Shown here piece after piece: positions 11,431 to 20,060 of a stretch of DNA of 64,000 bases; within the stretch, counting starts at the first letter, position 1, and each line of letters starts with the position of its first letter. Origin of the DNA: Neobacillus mesonae (GTDB taxonomy: Bacteria > Bacillota > Bacilli > Bacillales > Cytobacillaceae). The notes under the pieces were generated by a model, which had not been told where the DNA came from, did no database searches, and saw only the letters and a program-made list of their open reading frames with translations. The stretch spans positions 1,080,203 through 1,144,202 of the forward strand of contig NZ_KV440949.1 in the NCBI RefSeq assembly GCF_001636315.1, in the 5' to 3' direction. The position numbers were made by a program, and so were the translations under genes.

Positions 11431-11465
11431 TGAAATCGCTTTATATATGAATGTAACCGTTATCT
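11431..11465 (-). promoter_or_regulatory. Tandem cre-like sites upstream of pfkA
   Basis: TGAAATCGCTTTAT (11431-11444, two mismatches to TGWNANCGNTNWCA) and TGTAACCGTTATCT (11452-11465, one mismatch) have centres 21 bp apart, two helical turns. Both are consistent with CcpA binding, and ccpA itself is encoded at 56.5-57.5 kb. The rest of 11241-11552 holds no gene. No unambiguous -35/-10 pair was found for pfkA. Confidence 0.45.
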
Positions 11466-11523
11466 CCAACTGGATTGTGAATTTTTTATGAAAACTGGCT
11501 AAAAGATCCATTTTCACATAAAT

Positions 11524-11552
11524 AAAAGACGTGCTCAAAATGAGCACGTTTT
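11524..11552 (-). terminator. Terminator after accA
   Basis: A 9-bp stem (ACGTGCTCA-AAA-TGAGCACGT) directly after the accA stop, followed on the transcript by CTTTTATTT. It separates accDA from pfkA-pyk. Confidence 0.85.
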
Positions 11553-12530
11553 TTATTTCACACCAACATAATCATTAACGATACCATACTCTCCAATTGT
11601 TCTGAAACGATTGTACCTGTCTTCGATTAATTGATCCGGAGACAATTTCATTAATTCCTTTAAGGATGACAACAAAGTACGTTCAATCTCTTCTGCCTGC
11701 TTTTTAACGTCTCTATGGGCTCCGCCTTTAATTTCCGGAATAATTTCATCAATGATGCCCAATTCTTTTAGATCCGGGGCGGTAATTTTCATCGTTTCGG
11801 CTGCACGTTTCGCCTGCGCAGCATCCTTCCATAAAATAGCCGCGGCACCTTCCGGAGAAATAACAGAATAAGTGGAGTTCTCCAGCATATAAATCCGGTT
11901 GCCGACTCCTAATCCAAGTGCGCCGCCGCTTCCTCCTTCGCCGATCACAACACAAATAACCGGTACCTTTAGGCCAGCCATTTCAAATAAGTTATAAGCG
12001 ATCGCTTCACTTTGCCCGCGCTCCTCGGCAGCTTTTCCCGGGTAAGCACCCTTTGTATCAATAAAACAAATGATCGGCCGCTTAAATTTATCAGCCTGAT
12101 GCATTAATCTTAAAGCCTTTCTATAGCCTTCCGGATGCGGCATGCCAAAGTTTCTGCGGATATTTTCTTTTGTGTCTTTTCCTCTTTGATGCCCAATAAT
12201 GGTTACTGGCAGACCTTTAAATTTAGCAATCCCGCCAACTATTGCTTCATCATCACCAAATACACGGTCGCCATGACATTCAAAGAAGTCTTCAAATAAA
12301 TAAGATATATAATCCAGCGTTGTTGGACGATTAGGGTGGCGTGCTATTTGCACACGGTCCCAAGGTTTAATATTTTCATATACATCTTGTTCAAGTTTTA
12401 CCAAACGGGCTTCTAATTTGCTTATTTCTGAGCTTAAATCAACATCAGTGTTTTTGGTAAACTCTTTTAATTCGGCAATCTTTTTTCTTAACTCAATTAA
12501 CGGACGTTCGAATTCCAATTCACCTACCAT
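11553..12530 (-). CDS. accA: Acetyl-CoA carboxylase carboxyltransferase subunit alpha
   Basis: Pairs with AccD to transfer carboxyl from biotin-BCCP to acetyl-CoA, making malonyl-CoA. The 325 residues have the crotonase-fold oxyanion segments [16 protein letters not shown] and [13 protein letters not shown]. The ATG overlaps the end of accD by 7 bp and uses GGGGGTGA inside accD, so the two subunits are translationally coupled. Confidence 0.96.
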   Translation of the reverse strand: MVGELEFERPLIELRKKIAELKEFTKNTDVDLSSEISKLEARLVKLEQDVYENIKPWDRVQIARHPNRPTTLDYISYLFEDFFECHGDRVFGDDEAIVGGIAKFKGLPVTIIGHQRGKDTKENIRRNFGMPHPEGYRKALRLMHQADKFKRPIICFIDTKGAYPGKAAEERGQSEAIAYNLFEMAGLKVPVICVVIGEGGSGGALGLGVGNRIYMLENSTYSVISPEGAAAILWKDAAQAKRAAETMKITAPDLKELGIIDEIIPEIKGGAHRDVKKQAEEIERTLLSSLKELMKLSPDQLIEDRYNRFRTIGEYGIVNDYVGVK

Positions 12531-13402
12531 TTGATTTCACCCCCTGGTTGATGGATTTCAAGAATACTCGCTATTTTCTCAGCCAGCTCCAAACGCGAAA
12601 TAATCGCGTCCAATTGGCCATGCTTTAAAAGAAATTCAGCCGTTTGGAAATCCTCCGGCAGCTTTTCACGAATGGATTGCTCAATTACCCTTCGGCCGGC
12701 AAAACCAATTAACGCTTCCGGCTCCGCAAAGTTAAAGTCCCCTAAAGAGGCAAAACTTGCTGAAACACCGCCTGTGGTAGGATGGGTCATGATTGAAATA
12801 ATCAGGCCGCCGTTGTTGCTGAATTTCTTTAGCGCCACACTTGTTTTAGCCATTTGCATTAAACTAATTGCACCCTCTTGCATTCTAGCACCACCGGATG
12901 CAGTAAAAATAATAAAAGGAACAGACAGCTCGTCTGCTTTTTCAATCGCCAAGGTAATTTTCTCGCCAACAACTGATCCCATACTGCCCATACGGAAAGA
13001 AGCATCCATGATGGCAACAACTGCTTTATGCCCGCCAACAGTTCCAATCCCAGTCACTATCGCTTCATTCAGCTTACTTTTTTGCCGGTCTTTTTCAAGC
13101 TTTTCCATATACCCAGGGAATTGAAGCGGATTTTTTGAAATCATATTTTCATTAATTTCTTCAAAACTTCCCTCATCAATAAAGCTCTCAATTCGTTCTC
13201 CGGCATTCATTTGAAAATGATACTTGCAGTGTAAACATACTTTATGGTTTTTCACTAATTCTTTTGTATACATAATTTTCTTACATGAAGGGCATTTTGT
13301 CATAATTCCTTCGGGAACATCATGTTTTGCAGCTTCCGTCGGAATGGTAGCATATTTTTTCTTTTTGGTCTGATTTTTTGTAAAAAGATCTTTAAGCGCC
13401 AA
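12524..13402 (-). CDS. accD: Acetyl-CoA carboxylase carboxyltransferase subunit beta
   Basis: The beta subunit has an N-terminal zinc ribbon (CPSCKK...CLHCKYHF, about residues 38-62) and a crotonase-fold core ([26 protein letters not shown]). Length 292, normal. The start is TTG at 13402, eight bases after AGGGAGG. About 110 bp upstream lies a perfect 15-bp palindrome identical in core to one before ytsJ, suggesting control by the neighbouring GntR-type regulator. Confidence 0.96.
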   Translation of the reverse strand: MALKDLFTKNQTKKKKYATIPTEAAKHDVPEGIMTKCPSCKKIMYTKELVKNHKVCLHCKYHFQMNAGERIESFIDEGSFEEINENMISKNPLQFPGYMEKLEKDRQKSKLNEAIVTGIGTVGGHKAVVAIMDASFRMGSMGSVVGEKITLAIEKADELSVPFIIFTASGGARMQEGAISLMQMAKTSVALKKFSNNGGLIISIMTHPTTGGVSASFASLGDFNFAEPEALIGFAGRRVIEQSIREKLPEDFQTAEFLLKHGQLDAIISRLELAEKIASILEIHQPGGEIKW

Positions 13403-13510
13403 GTTTTAAACCTCCCTTGTGTAACACCTGCCTGATAGAAAGCAGCCCAATTAAATCTATTCAGCAGTCTTTCTATCTACCTTAAATCTCATACGTACTA
13501 GATGAAGAAA

Positions 13511-13525
13511 AGTGGTCAGACCACT
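13511..13525. promoter_or_regulatory. Palindromic operator upstream of accDA
   Basis: AGTGGTCAGACCACT is a perfect 15-bp palindrome of the TGGTNNNACCA class used by FadR/PdhR/LldR-type GntR regulators. It starts one base downstream of TATACAT (minus strand, 13527-13533), a possible -10 for accDA. The -35 is unclear. Confidence 0.7.
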
Positions 13526-13614
13526 AATGTATATAAATGCCACTATATTTTTGGGCTTGTATCATTCCCACTATAAAATAAAAAGAATTCAAAATTTGTT
13601 AGTATTTGTCACTG

Positions 13615-14226
13615 CTAAATAGACAAATTTCGTAATTCACAATAAGCTTTTATCATTTTTTCTTCATTCTTTTCAGCTAAAGCTGCCAATAAAAATAAAT
13701 AATCCTCACGTTTGTATGTTGGAGGAATTTGAAGTAATGAATAGTAATATTCCTTAAGGATTAACCAAATTCTTAGAAAGAGGTGATTATCCGCGAGTAA
13801 AATGATGCGATAAAAAAACTCGTCATCATCAAAGCTTTCAACATTCTCTGCCCACTCACTTAATTTTACAAGATTTTGATGGCTTATCCTTTTTAATGCC
13901 AGCCGAAGACAATCAATTTCAATGATATTTTTGGTTTCAGAAACATCTCTTTTTGCCCTCTCATCCTGCAATATAAAGGTACTGAGGATCTGCACCAGCT
14001 GATGGCCGTGAAAGTCACGGAGAAAAGTCCCTTCCCCCTGCCTGGTTTCAATTAATCCAAGCAGTTCCAATGCTCTTAGTGCTTCCCGAACTGAAGAGCG
14101 CCCGACATCCAGGCGCTCTGATAATTCCCGTTCAGAAGGTATTTTATCACCGGGTTTAAGCCCGTCAGCACTAATCATTTCACGTAAATGTTGTACGATC
14201 TTAAGGTATACTTTTGAATTTGCCAC
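13615..14226 (-). CDS. GntR/FadR-family transcriptional regulator
   Basis: A 203-residue repressor-type protein. The N-terminal winged helix (about 5-70) has the GntR signature KIPSERELSERLDVGRSSVR and LRALELLGLIETRQGEGTFL. The all-helical FCD-like domain (about 90-200) is short and lacks an obvious set of metal-binding His residues, so the effector may be an acid or acyl-CoA bound without metal. The GTG start at 14226 lies 8 bp after the ytsJ stop, so it is the second gene of a ytsJ-gntR operon. Palindromes GTGGTCAGACCAC before ytsJ and accD are its likely targets. The effector is not predictable from sequence. Confidence 0.85.
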   Translation of the reverse strand: MANSKVYLKIVQHLREMISADGLKPGDKIPSERELSERLDVGRSSVREALRALELLGLIETRQGEGTFLRDFHGHQLVQILSTFILQDERAKRDVSETKNIIEIDCLRLALKRISHQNLVKLSEWAENVESFDDDEFFYRIILLADNHLFLRIWLILKEYYYSLLQIPPTYKREDYLFLLAALAEKNEEKMIKAYCELRNLSI

Positions 14227-14234
14227 TTATTCAT

Positions 14235-15473
14235 TCACTCGCTTTTACCGATAAGAGCGAGTCTCTTTGTTTTTTCCTTTACTTCTTCAGGATCCACTTT
14301 AATCCGAGCCACTCCTGTTTCCATAGCTGCTTTAGCAACCGCAGCAGCTACATTCGGAGCAACGCGCGGGTCAAAAGGTCCTGGGATAACATAATCTGCA
14401 CTCAATTCATCATCATGAATCAGTTCAGCAATTGCTTCAACCGCAGCAATTTTCATTTTTTCGTTAATATGGGTGGCACGAACATCGAGTGCCCCGCGGA
14501 AAATGCCAGGGAAGGCAAGAACATTATTAACCTGATTAGGGAAATCGGAACGACCGGTACCTACTACTTTTGCTCCAGCGGCCTTAGCCTCTTCAGGCAT
14601 AATTTCAGGTACTGGGTTAGCCATCGCAAAAATGATTGCATCCGGGTTCATGGATTCAACCATTTCCTTTGTCAAGGCTCCTGCAACAGAAACTCCGATG
14701 AAAACATCGGCTCCTTTAATAACATCTTCGAGACTCCCGGTTAAATTATCACGATTTGTAAACTTTGCGACTTCTGCCTTTACAGCGTTCATGCCATGAG
14801 GACGGCCTTCGTAAATAGCTCCTTTTGTATCACACATAATGATATCTCTGACACCATAGCTATGTAATAATTTAATAATGGCTATTCCAGCAGCGCCAGC
14901 TCCATTAGCGACAACTTTAATTTCGGCCATTTTTTTGCCAATCAGTTTAAGCGCATTAACAAGACCGGCAGCTGTTACAATCGCTGTACCATGCTGGTCA
15001 TCGTGGAAAATCGGGATATTGGCTTCCCTTTTTAGTCTTTCCTCAATCACAAAACAATTTGGCGCTGCAATATCCTCTAAGTTTACACCGCCAAAGGTTG
15101 GTTCAAGAAGCTTCACAGTTTCAACAATTTTGTCTACATCTGTTGTATTTAAACAAATTGGAAAAGCATCTACACCGGCAAAGCTCTTAAATAATACAGC
15201 TTTCCCTTCCATTACCGGCAATGCAGCTTCCGGCCCGATATTACCCAGCCCCAAAACAGCAGTACCATCGGAAACAACCGCCACCATGTTTCCTTTCATG
15301 GTATAGTCATAAACGGTTTCCGGCTTTTCATAAATATCTTTACATGGTTCAGCAACACCTGGTGAATAGGCTAAACTTAAATCATGAGCATTCCGGACAG
15401 GTACCTTTGATTTGGACTCTAATTTTCCTTTATTAATACGATGCATATGTAACGCTTCTTCTCGTAAAGTCAA
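14235..15473 (-). CDS. ytsJ: NAD(P)-dependent malic enzyme (YtsJ-like)
   Basis: Oxidative decarboxylation of malate to pyruvate, 412 residues. It carries the short bacterial malic enzyme domains: N-terminal catalytic (YSPGVAEPC, SDGTAVLGLGNIGPEA, the metal-site IFHDDQHGTAIV) and C-terminal Rossmann (ANGAGAAGIAI). In B. subtilis the syntenic YtsJ is the main NADP-dependent enzyme. Cofactor preference is inferred from that. The start is TTG, six bases after GGGGTGA. A sigma-A-like promoter and an overlapping palindromic operator lie just upstream, and gntR follows in the same operon. Confidence 0.92.
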   Translation of the reverse strand: MTLREEALHMHRINKGKLESKSKVPVRNAHDLSLAYSPGVAEPCKDIYEKPETVYDYTMKGNMVAVVSDGTAVLGLGNIGPEAALPVMEGKAVLFKSFAGVDAFPICLNTTDVDKIVETVKLLEPTFGGVNLEDIAAPNCFVIEERLKREANIPIFHDDQHGTAIVTAAGLVNALKLIGKKMAEIKVVANGAGAAGIAIIKLLHSYGVRDIIMCDTKGAIYEGRPHGMNAVKAEVAKFTNRDNLTGSLEDVIKGADVFIGVSVAGALTKEMVESMNPDAIIFAMANPVPEIMPEEAKAAGAKVVGTGRSDFPNQVNNVLAFPGIFRGALDVRATHINEKMKIAAVEAIAELIHDDELSADYVIPGPFDPRVAPNVAAAVAKAAMETGVARIKVDPEEVKEKTKRLALIGKSE

Positions 15474-15548
15474 GAAATGTCACCCCTCAAATAATTACAC
15501 ACATTAATAAAATTACTTACTATTAGTAAAAAAATCGCAATGGCAATA

Positions 15549-15561
15549 GTGGTCAGACCAC
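15549..15561. promoter_or_regulatory. Palindromic operator upstream of ytsJ-gntR
   Basis: GTGGTCAGACCAC (13 bp perfect) has the same core as the site before accD. It is centred about 15 bp downstream of the predicted transcription start, a roadblock position. Confidence 0.72.
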
Positions 15562-15576
15562 ACTTATCCCTTTAAC

Positions 15577-15604
15577 AATATAACATAACCTCGATAGTTG
15601 TAAA
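15577..15604 (-). promoter_or_regulatory. Sigma-A promoter of ytsJ-gntR
   Basis: On the minus strand TTTACA (15599-15604), 16 bases, TATATT (15577-15582); each hexamer has one mismatch to consensus. It lies immediately after the dnaE stop, so ytsJ is not dependent on dnaE readthrough. Confidence 0.6.
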
Positions 15605-15607
15605 GAT

Positions 15608-18600
15608 TTAATCTTTGAGAACCACATTTTCCGGACCGAGAATTTCCCTCAACGAATGAAGGACATTCGGGGTTGGATTCACTGCCTTATCGTCCCCTAG
15701 CCTGATTGTTCTTCGGTTGGCTTCGTAATGCAATATCACACTTGTATTCCCCTTATTGTTCCCAAGAAGCAGGTTCAGTTGTTGAAGAGATTGATCTTCA
15801 TTCTTTTCTTTGCTGATTTTTAAATATAATACCGGCTGCTTCACCAATTTTGTATTCAGCCATTTAACCATTTCATGAGCCTGTTGAATAATAAACTGCA
15901 GCTTCCCTTCTCTTTCCTCCACTTTCCCTTCAAGCAAGGCGCATTCACCTTGTTGTAATAACGCTGCTGCCTTTTTATATACATTAGGGAAAGCAATTGC
16001 TTCCATTTCTCCGCTTGAGTCACTGAGCGTTAAAAACGCCATTAATTCCCCTTTTCTTGTCCGAATTGTTTTGACTGCTGAAATATAAACACCTGTAAAA
16101 ACTTTATACACGCCCGCTCTTAGTTGAAATAAAGGATGTGCACCACTTCGAATCAACTCTTTTTCATAAACGGAGATTGGATGGTCAGAAAGATAAAGAC
16201 CCAGCGCTTCTTTTTCAAACGAGAGCTTATGTTCTTGGCTGATTGGATCTACTATTACATATTTCGGCTTAAGATTAAATTCTCCTTCAAATAAATCAAA
16301 TTGGTCAGAATCTTCCGGCTTAAATATTTGTGCGTGATCAAGGGCCACATCAAGACTTGCAAGCAAAACAGCCCGATCCTCGCCAAATTCATCAAAGCTG
16401 CCAGAGTGTACAAGAAATTCCAGTGTCTTTCGATTTATTGCTTTACTAGAAACCCGGATACAAAAATCGAATAAGTCGGTAAATCTTTTTTTCCTTCTTG
16501 CCTGAAAAATTTCCTTTAATGCCGCTATCCCTATACCTCTTATAGCTGCTAAACTATATCGGATTGCACCGTTTTCAACCTGGAAGGAAGAGCTGCTTTG
16601 ATTGATGGATGGAGGAAGTATGATGATCCCCATTTGTTTTGCTTCCATGATGTATTGCGAAATTTTCGTATCATTACCGATCGCTGATGTTAACAAGCCG
16701 GCCATGAAAAAAACTGGAAAATTCGCTTTTAAAAATGCGAGCTGATATGCAATCATACTATAAGCAACGGCATGGCTCCGGTTAAATCCATAATTGGCAA
16801 AACGAACGATTAAGTCGTAAACTTCATTGGCTGCGGCAGTTTCATAACCATTTGTCAAAGCTCCCTCGATAAAATGGTTTCGCTCCCTGTCTAACACATC
16901 CTTTTGCTTCTTTCCAACAGCGCGTCTTAACAAGTCGGCTTCACCAAGTGAAAAACCCGCCATTTTCGAAGCAATTTGGATAATTTGTTCTTGATAGACA
17001 ATGACCCCATACGTATTTTCAAGGATCGGTTTTAATTCGGGAAGAGGATATTCAATCGGAATGCGTCCATGCTTTCTATCAATAAATAGTGGAATATTCT
17101 CCATTGGACCTGGACGATACAACGCATTAACCGCAACGATATCTTCAAAGCATGAAGGTTTAAGCCGCCTTAACACCTTTCTCATCCCTTCTGATTCCAA
17201 CTGAAAGATACCAGTCGTTTCTCCAGCCGCCAATAACGAAAATGTTTTGACATCATTTAATGGAACAGAGCGAATGTCCAATGTTTTTCCGGTCTGACGT
17301 TTTATGGAAGTTAAAATTGTTTCGATTAATGTTAAATTTCGCAGCCCGAGAAAATCCATTTTTAGCAGGCCCATTTCTTCCAAATATTCCATAGAATATT
17401 GGGTTAAATAAACATGATTAGACCCCTGCTGAATCGGAACTAAATCGATAAGCGGTTTATCACTTATTACCACACCTGCAGCATGTGTGGACGTATGCCG
17501 AGGCAGGCCCTCTAATTTCAATGCCGTTTCATACAACCTTTTGTTAAGTGGTGTTTCGTTAATAAATTTCCTGAGACCTTCAGATTCTTTCAAGGCATCT
17601 GCCAAATTAATTCCCAGGCGCGACGGAATTAATTTAGAAATAGAATCGAGCTCTTTTGGATTTAAGCCAAAAACCCTTCCTGTATCTCTTATCGCAGCTT
17701 TAGCGGCAAGCGTTCCAAACGTTACAATTTGGGCAACATGAAGCTCGCCGTATTTTCTTGCAACATATTCTATCACTTCGTCACGACGGTGGTCCGGAAA
17801 ATCTATATCAATATCAGGCATCGAAATGCGTTCCGGATTCAAAAAGCGCTCAAATAATAGATTGTGTTTAATCGGATCAACATCTGTGATGTATAAACAA
17901 TAGGATACCAGGGAACCCGCAGCAGAACCACGTCCCGGACCGGTTAGGATTCCATTCTCCCTCGAGAACTTCATAAAATCCCATACAATTAAAAAATAAT
18001 TACTAAATCTCATTCTTTTGATTACCGCTAATTCATACATCAGCCGGTCAATATATTCTTTCGAAGGCGAGGAAAAACGTTCTTGAAGTCCTTTCCGGCA
18101 CAGCCTTTCCAGATATTCATCTGCGGAAACCTCTGGGTCTTTCGTCGGGAAAGCGGGAAGATATGTCTTATTTAATTCAATATTGACATTGCATCTTTCA
18201 GCAATGGAAAGTGTATTCTCCAAAACCTCGGGAAGGTCCGCGAAACACTCAATCATTTCGGCTGCCGTCTTCAAATAGAATTGATCGTTCCCTAATGTTT
18301 CCCGATGCTCATCCTGGAGTTTATCTCCGTTTTTAATGGCTAACAGACATTCATGTGCAAACATATCAGCTTTTTCTAAATAGTGGACTTGATTAGTTGC
18401 AGTGAGAGGAATATTCATTTCTTTTGATAACTGTATCAGTTGAGATTTTATTTTATCCTCTTGTTGTAAATGATGGTTTTGCAAAGCAAGATAAAAATTG
18501 CCTTTCCGGAAAATGGCGTCAAATTTTCGAATTAACTCTCTTGCAATATCCATTTCACCGCTCGCCAGTGCCTGTTCAATTTCCCCTTCAGCACCAGGCG

Positions 18601-18973
18601 TAAGCGCAATGAGTCCCGATGCATAATGACGCAGCCAATTATACGGCAGTCCATTGTCAGCCTTTGTTTGAACAGCACTCGATATTTTCAACAGATTCTG
18701 ATATCCTGTTTCATTCTCAGCCAGCAGGACAAGCGGGAAGGTTTCATTTTCCCTATTGGTGCTTGCCACATCCACAGTCAAACCAATAATCGGTTTAATT
18801 CCTTTCTGTTTACATAGTTTATAAAACTCGATCGTCCCGTACATTACATTTCTATCAGTTAGAGCAAGCGCACGAAATCCCTTTTCAAAAGCATTATCAA
18901 TTAACTCATGGACGGAAGCCGTGCTGGTTAATAAACTATACGCGCTATAAACATGCAGGTGAATAAAAGCCAT
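15608..18973 (-). CDS. dnaE: DNA polymerase III subunit alpha (DnaE)
   Basis: The DnaE-type replicative polymerase that extends primers before PolC takes over in Bacillus. The 1121 residues have an N-terminal PHP domain (HLHVYSAYSLL), the polymerase palm with GPGRGSAAGSLVSY and the catalytic acidic triplet in MPDIDIDFPDHRRDE, a fingers/tau-binding region, the HhH segment, and a C-terminal OB-fold near 960-1050. The ATG follows AAGGGTG. It lies upstream of ytsJ, as in B. subtilis, and is divergent from ytrH. Confidence 0.96.
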   Translation of the reverse strand: MAFIHLHVYSAYSLLTSTASVHELIDNAFEKGFRALALTDRNVMYGTIEFYKLCKQKGIKPIIGLTVDVASTNRENETFPLVLLAENETGYQNLLKISSAVQTKADNGLPYNWLRHYASGLIALTPGAEGEIEQALASGEMDIARELIRKFDAIFRKGNFYLALQNHHLQQEDKIKSQLIQLSKEMNIPLTATNQVHYLEKADMFAHECLLAIKNGDKLQDEHRETLGNDQFYLKTAAEMIECFADLPEVLENTLSIAERCNVNIELNKTYLPAFPTKDPEVSADEYLERLCRKGLQERFSSPSKEYIDRLMYELAVIKRMRFSNYFLIVWDFMKFSRENGILTGPGRGSAAGSLVSYCLYITDVDPIKHNLLFERFLNPERISMPDIDIDFPDHRRDEVIEYVARKYGELHVAQIVTFGTLAAKAAIRDTGRVFGLNPKELDSISKLIPSRLGINLADALKESEGLRKFINETPLNKRLYETALKLEGLPRHTSTHAAGVVISDKPLIDLVPIQQGSNHVYLTQYSMEYLEEMGLLKMDFLGLRNLTLIETILTSIKRQTGKTLDIRSVPLNDVKTFSLLAAGETTGIFQLESEGMRKVLRRLKPSCFEDIVAVNALYRPGPMENIPLFIDRKHGRIPIEYPLPELKPILENTYGVIVYQEQIIQIASKMAGFSLGEADLLRRAVGKKQKDVLDRERNHFIEGALTNGYETAAANEVYDLIVRFANYGFNRSHAVAYSMIAYQLAFLKANFPVFFMAGLLTSAIGNDTKISQYIMEAKQMGIIILPPSINQSSSSFQVENGAIRYSLAAIRGIGIAALKEIFQARRKKRFTDLFDFCIRVSSKAINRKTLEFLVHSGSFDEFGEDRAVLLASLDVALDHAQIFKPEDSDQFDLFEGEFNLKPKYVIVDPISQEHKLSFEKEALGLYLSDHPISVYEKELIRSGAHPLFQLRAGVYKVFTGVYISAVKTIRTRKGELMAFLTLSDSSGEMEAIAFPNVYKKAAALLQQGECALLEGKVEEREGKLQFIIQQAHEMVKWLNTKLVKQPVLYLKISKEKNEDQSLQQLNLLLGNNKGNTSVILHYEANRRTIRLGDDKAVNPTPNVLHSLREILGPENVVLKD

Positions 18974-19059
18974 TTCATCACACCCTTATATATACATGAT
19001 CCTATCTTCCATTATAGAGCTTTGCTAGAAAAAAAGAAAATATGTTCTCATTTAAAAAT

Positions 19060-19088
19060 TCATATTTATTACCGCCTGTCCATATAAA
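19060..19088 (+). promoter_or_regulatory. Sigma-E promoter of ytrHI
   Basis: TCATATT (exact KMATATT), exactly 14 bases, CATATAAA (6 of 8 against CATACAHT). This agrees with mother-cell expression of the ytrH-ytrI operon known from B. subtilis. Confidence 0.72.
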
Positions 19089-19130
19089 TGATAGAAACAA
19101 CATTTATCTAGATTAAGGACTGAGGAAAGC

Positions 19131-19469
19131 ATGAAAGAAATTGGCTTTTTTCCCGCTTTTATTGAAAGTTACTTTATCGCTTTAGGGGTTTTGCTCGGGG
19201 GTGCATTAATTGGTGGAATTGCCTCTTTTTTAACTGGACAGCCTCCGCTCACAACTGTCTATCGCTTATCAACAGCACTCAGAATATGGGCGATTGTTGC
19301 GGCGATTGGAGGTACATTCGATGCCGTCTATACATTTGAACGAGGCTTCTTAAATGCAGATACAAAGGACCTTTTTAAACAATTTTTATTAATTCTTTCT
19401 GCTTTAGGCGGTGCACAAACGGGGGCACTGATTATTAACTGGATGACACAGGAGCATATTTCGTCATGA
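19131..19469 (+). CDS. ytrH: Sporulation protein YtrH
   Basis: A 112-residue membrane protein with about three hydrophobic segments (near 10-35, 50-68, 85-105). The family is mother-cell-specific and needed for robust sporulation in Bacillus; its molecular role is unknown. A GAGG site precedes the ATG by five bases. It has a sigma-E-type promoter upstream and overlaps ytrI by 4 bp (ATGA), so they are coupled. Confidence 0.88.
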   Translation: MKEIGFFPAFIESYFIALGVLLGGALIGGIASFLTGQPPLTTVYRLSTALRIWAIVAAIGGTFDAVYTFERGFLNADTKDLFKQFLLILSALGGAQTGALIINWMTQEHISS

Positions 19470-19969
19470 GAATTCCTCCATATTATCGTAGACCTTCGTG
19501 GCAGCGTTTTTTTGCGGGGATGGCTGTCGGCGGTGCCATTAGCTGGTGTATTTTTTTATATATTTTTGGAGTTTGGCAGGAGGAGAATGCAAAACTGATC
19601 CGTAAACAACAGAATGATATTACCGAACTAAATAATGATATTAAAATTTGGCAGGAAGACTATGAAGAATTGAATAACCGTAACTTAGCAAAAATCACTG
19701 TTCAAAATATCCAAATCAAGATCACTAATTGGGAAAGATATAAGCTCGATGATTTCAGTGTCTTTGAAACAGAAGAAGCAGTCCGCAATGACATCAAAAT
19801 GGTTTTGGCAAAGGATTTAGAAACAGTCGCCAAAAGTAAAGACTTGGTTAAAAAAATCATTGAAAACAAACCTATTAAAATAAACGACAAACGATATAAA
19901 CTCAAAGTAAAAGAAATGATTATCTTCACTACACTAACAATCCAGCTGGAAATTCAATTTGATGAATAG
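19466..19969 (+). CDS. ytrI: Sporulation membrane protein YtrI
   Basis: 167 residues: an N-terminal basic stretch, one transmembrane helix (about 15-37), a predicted coiled coil (about 38-75, rich in Q/N/E/K) and an extracytoplasmic alpha/beta tail. Paired with YtrH in all genomes I know. It probably sits in the outer forespore membrane. The stop is followed six bases later by a 28-bp inverted repeat. Confidence 0.86.
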   Translation: MRIPPYYRRPSWQRFFAGMAVGGAISWCIFLYIFGVWQEENAKLIRKQQNDITELNNDIKIWQEDYEELNNRNLAKITVQNIQIKITNWERYKLDDFSVFETEEAVRNDIKMVLAKDLETVAKSKDLVKKIIENKPIKINDKRYKLKVKEMIIFTTLTIQLEIQFDE

Positions 19970-19974
19970 AGAAA

Positions 19975-20043
19975 GGTGTCAGGCACCATGAAAAGCTGCA
20001 GCACCTTGGTTAGGCGCTGCAGCTTTTCATGGTGCCTGACACC
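19975..20043. repeat. Perfect 28-bp inverted repeat with GGTGTCAGGCACC ends
   Basis: Arms 19975-20002 and 20016-20043 are exact reverse complements around a 13-base loop. Each arm combines the imperfect palindrome GGTGTCAGGCACC with ATGAAAAGCTGCAGC. A further TGACACC lies at 20049-20055. The element lies between the convergent ytrI and nrnA stops. It may act as a bidirectional terminator, but the length and structure resemble a dispersed REP-type palindrome. No long T-run follows on either strand. Confidence 0.85.
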
Positions 20044-20060
20044 AACAATGACACCTAAAA

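Noticed and set aside
12672-13124. 150-codon open frame antisense to accD
   Set aside because: Shadow of accD; no ribosome site.
14214-14744. 176-codon open frame antisense to ytsJ
   Set aside because: Composition (His/Phe/Asn/Ser-rich) is that of a shadow frame; it has no ribosome site and ytsJ is a clear enzyme.
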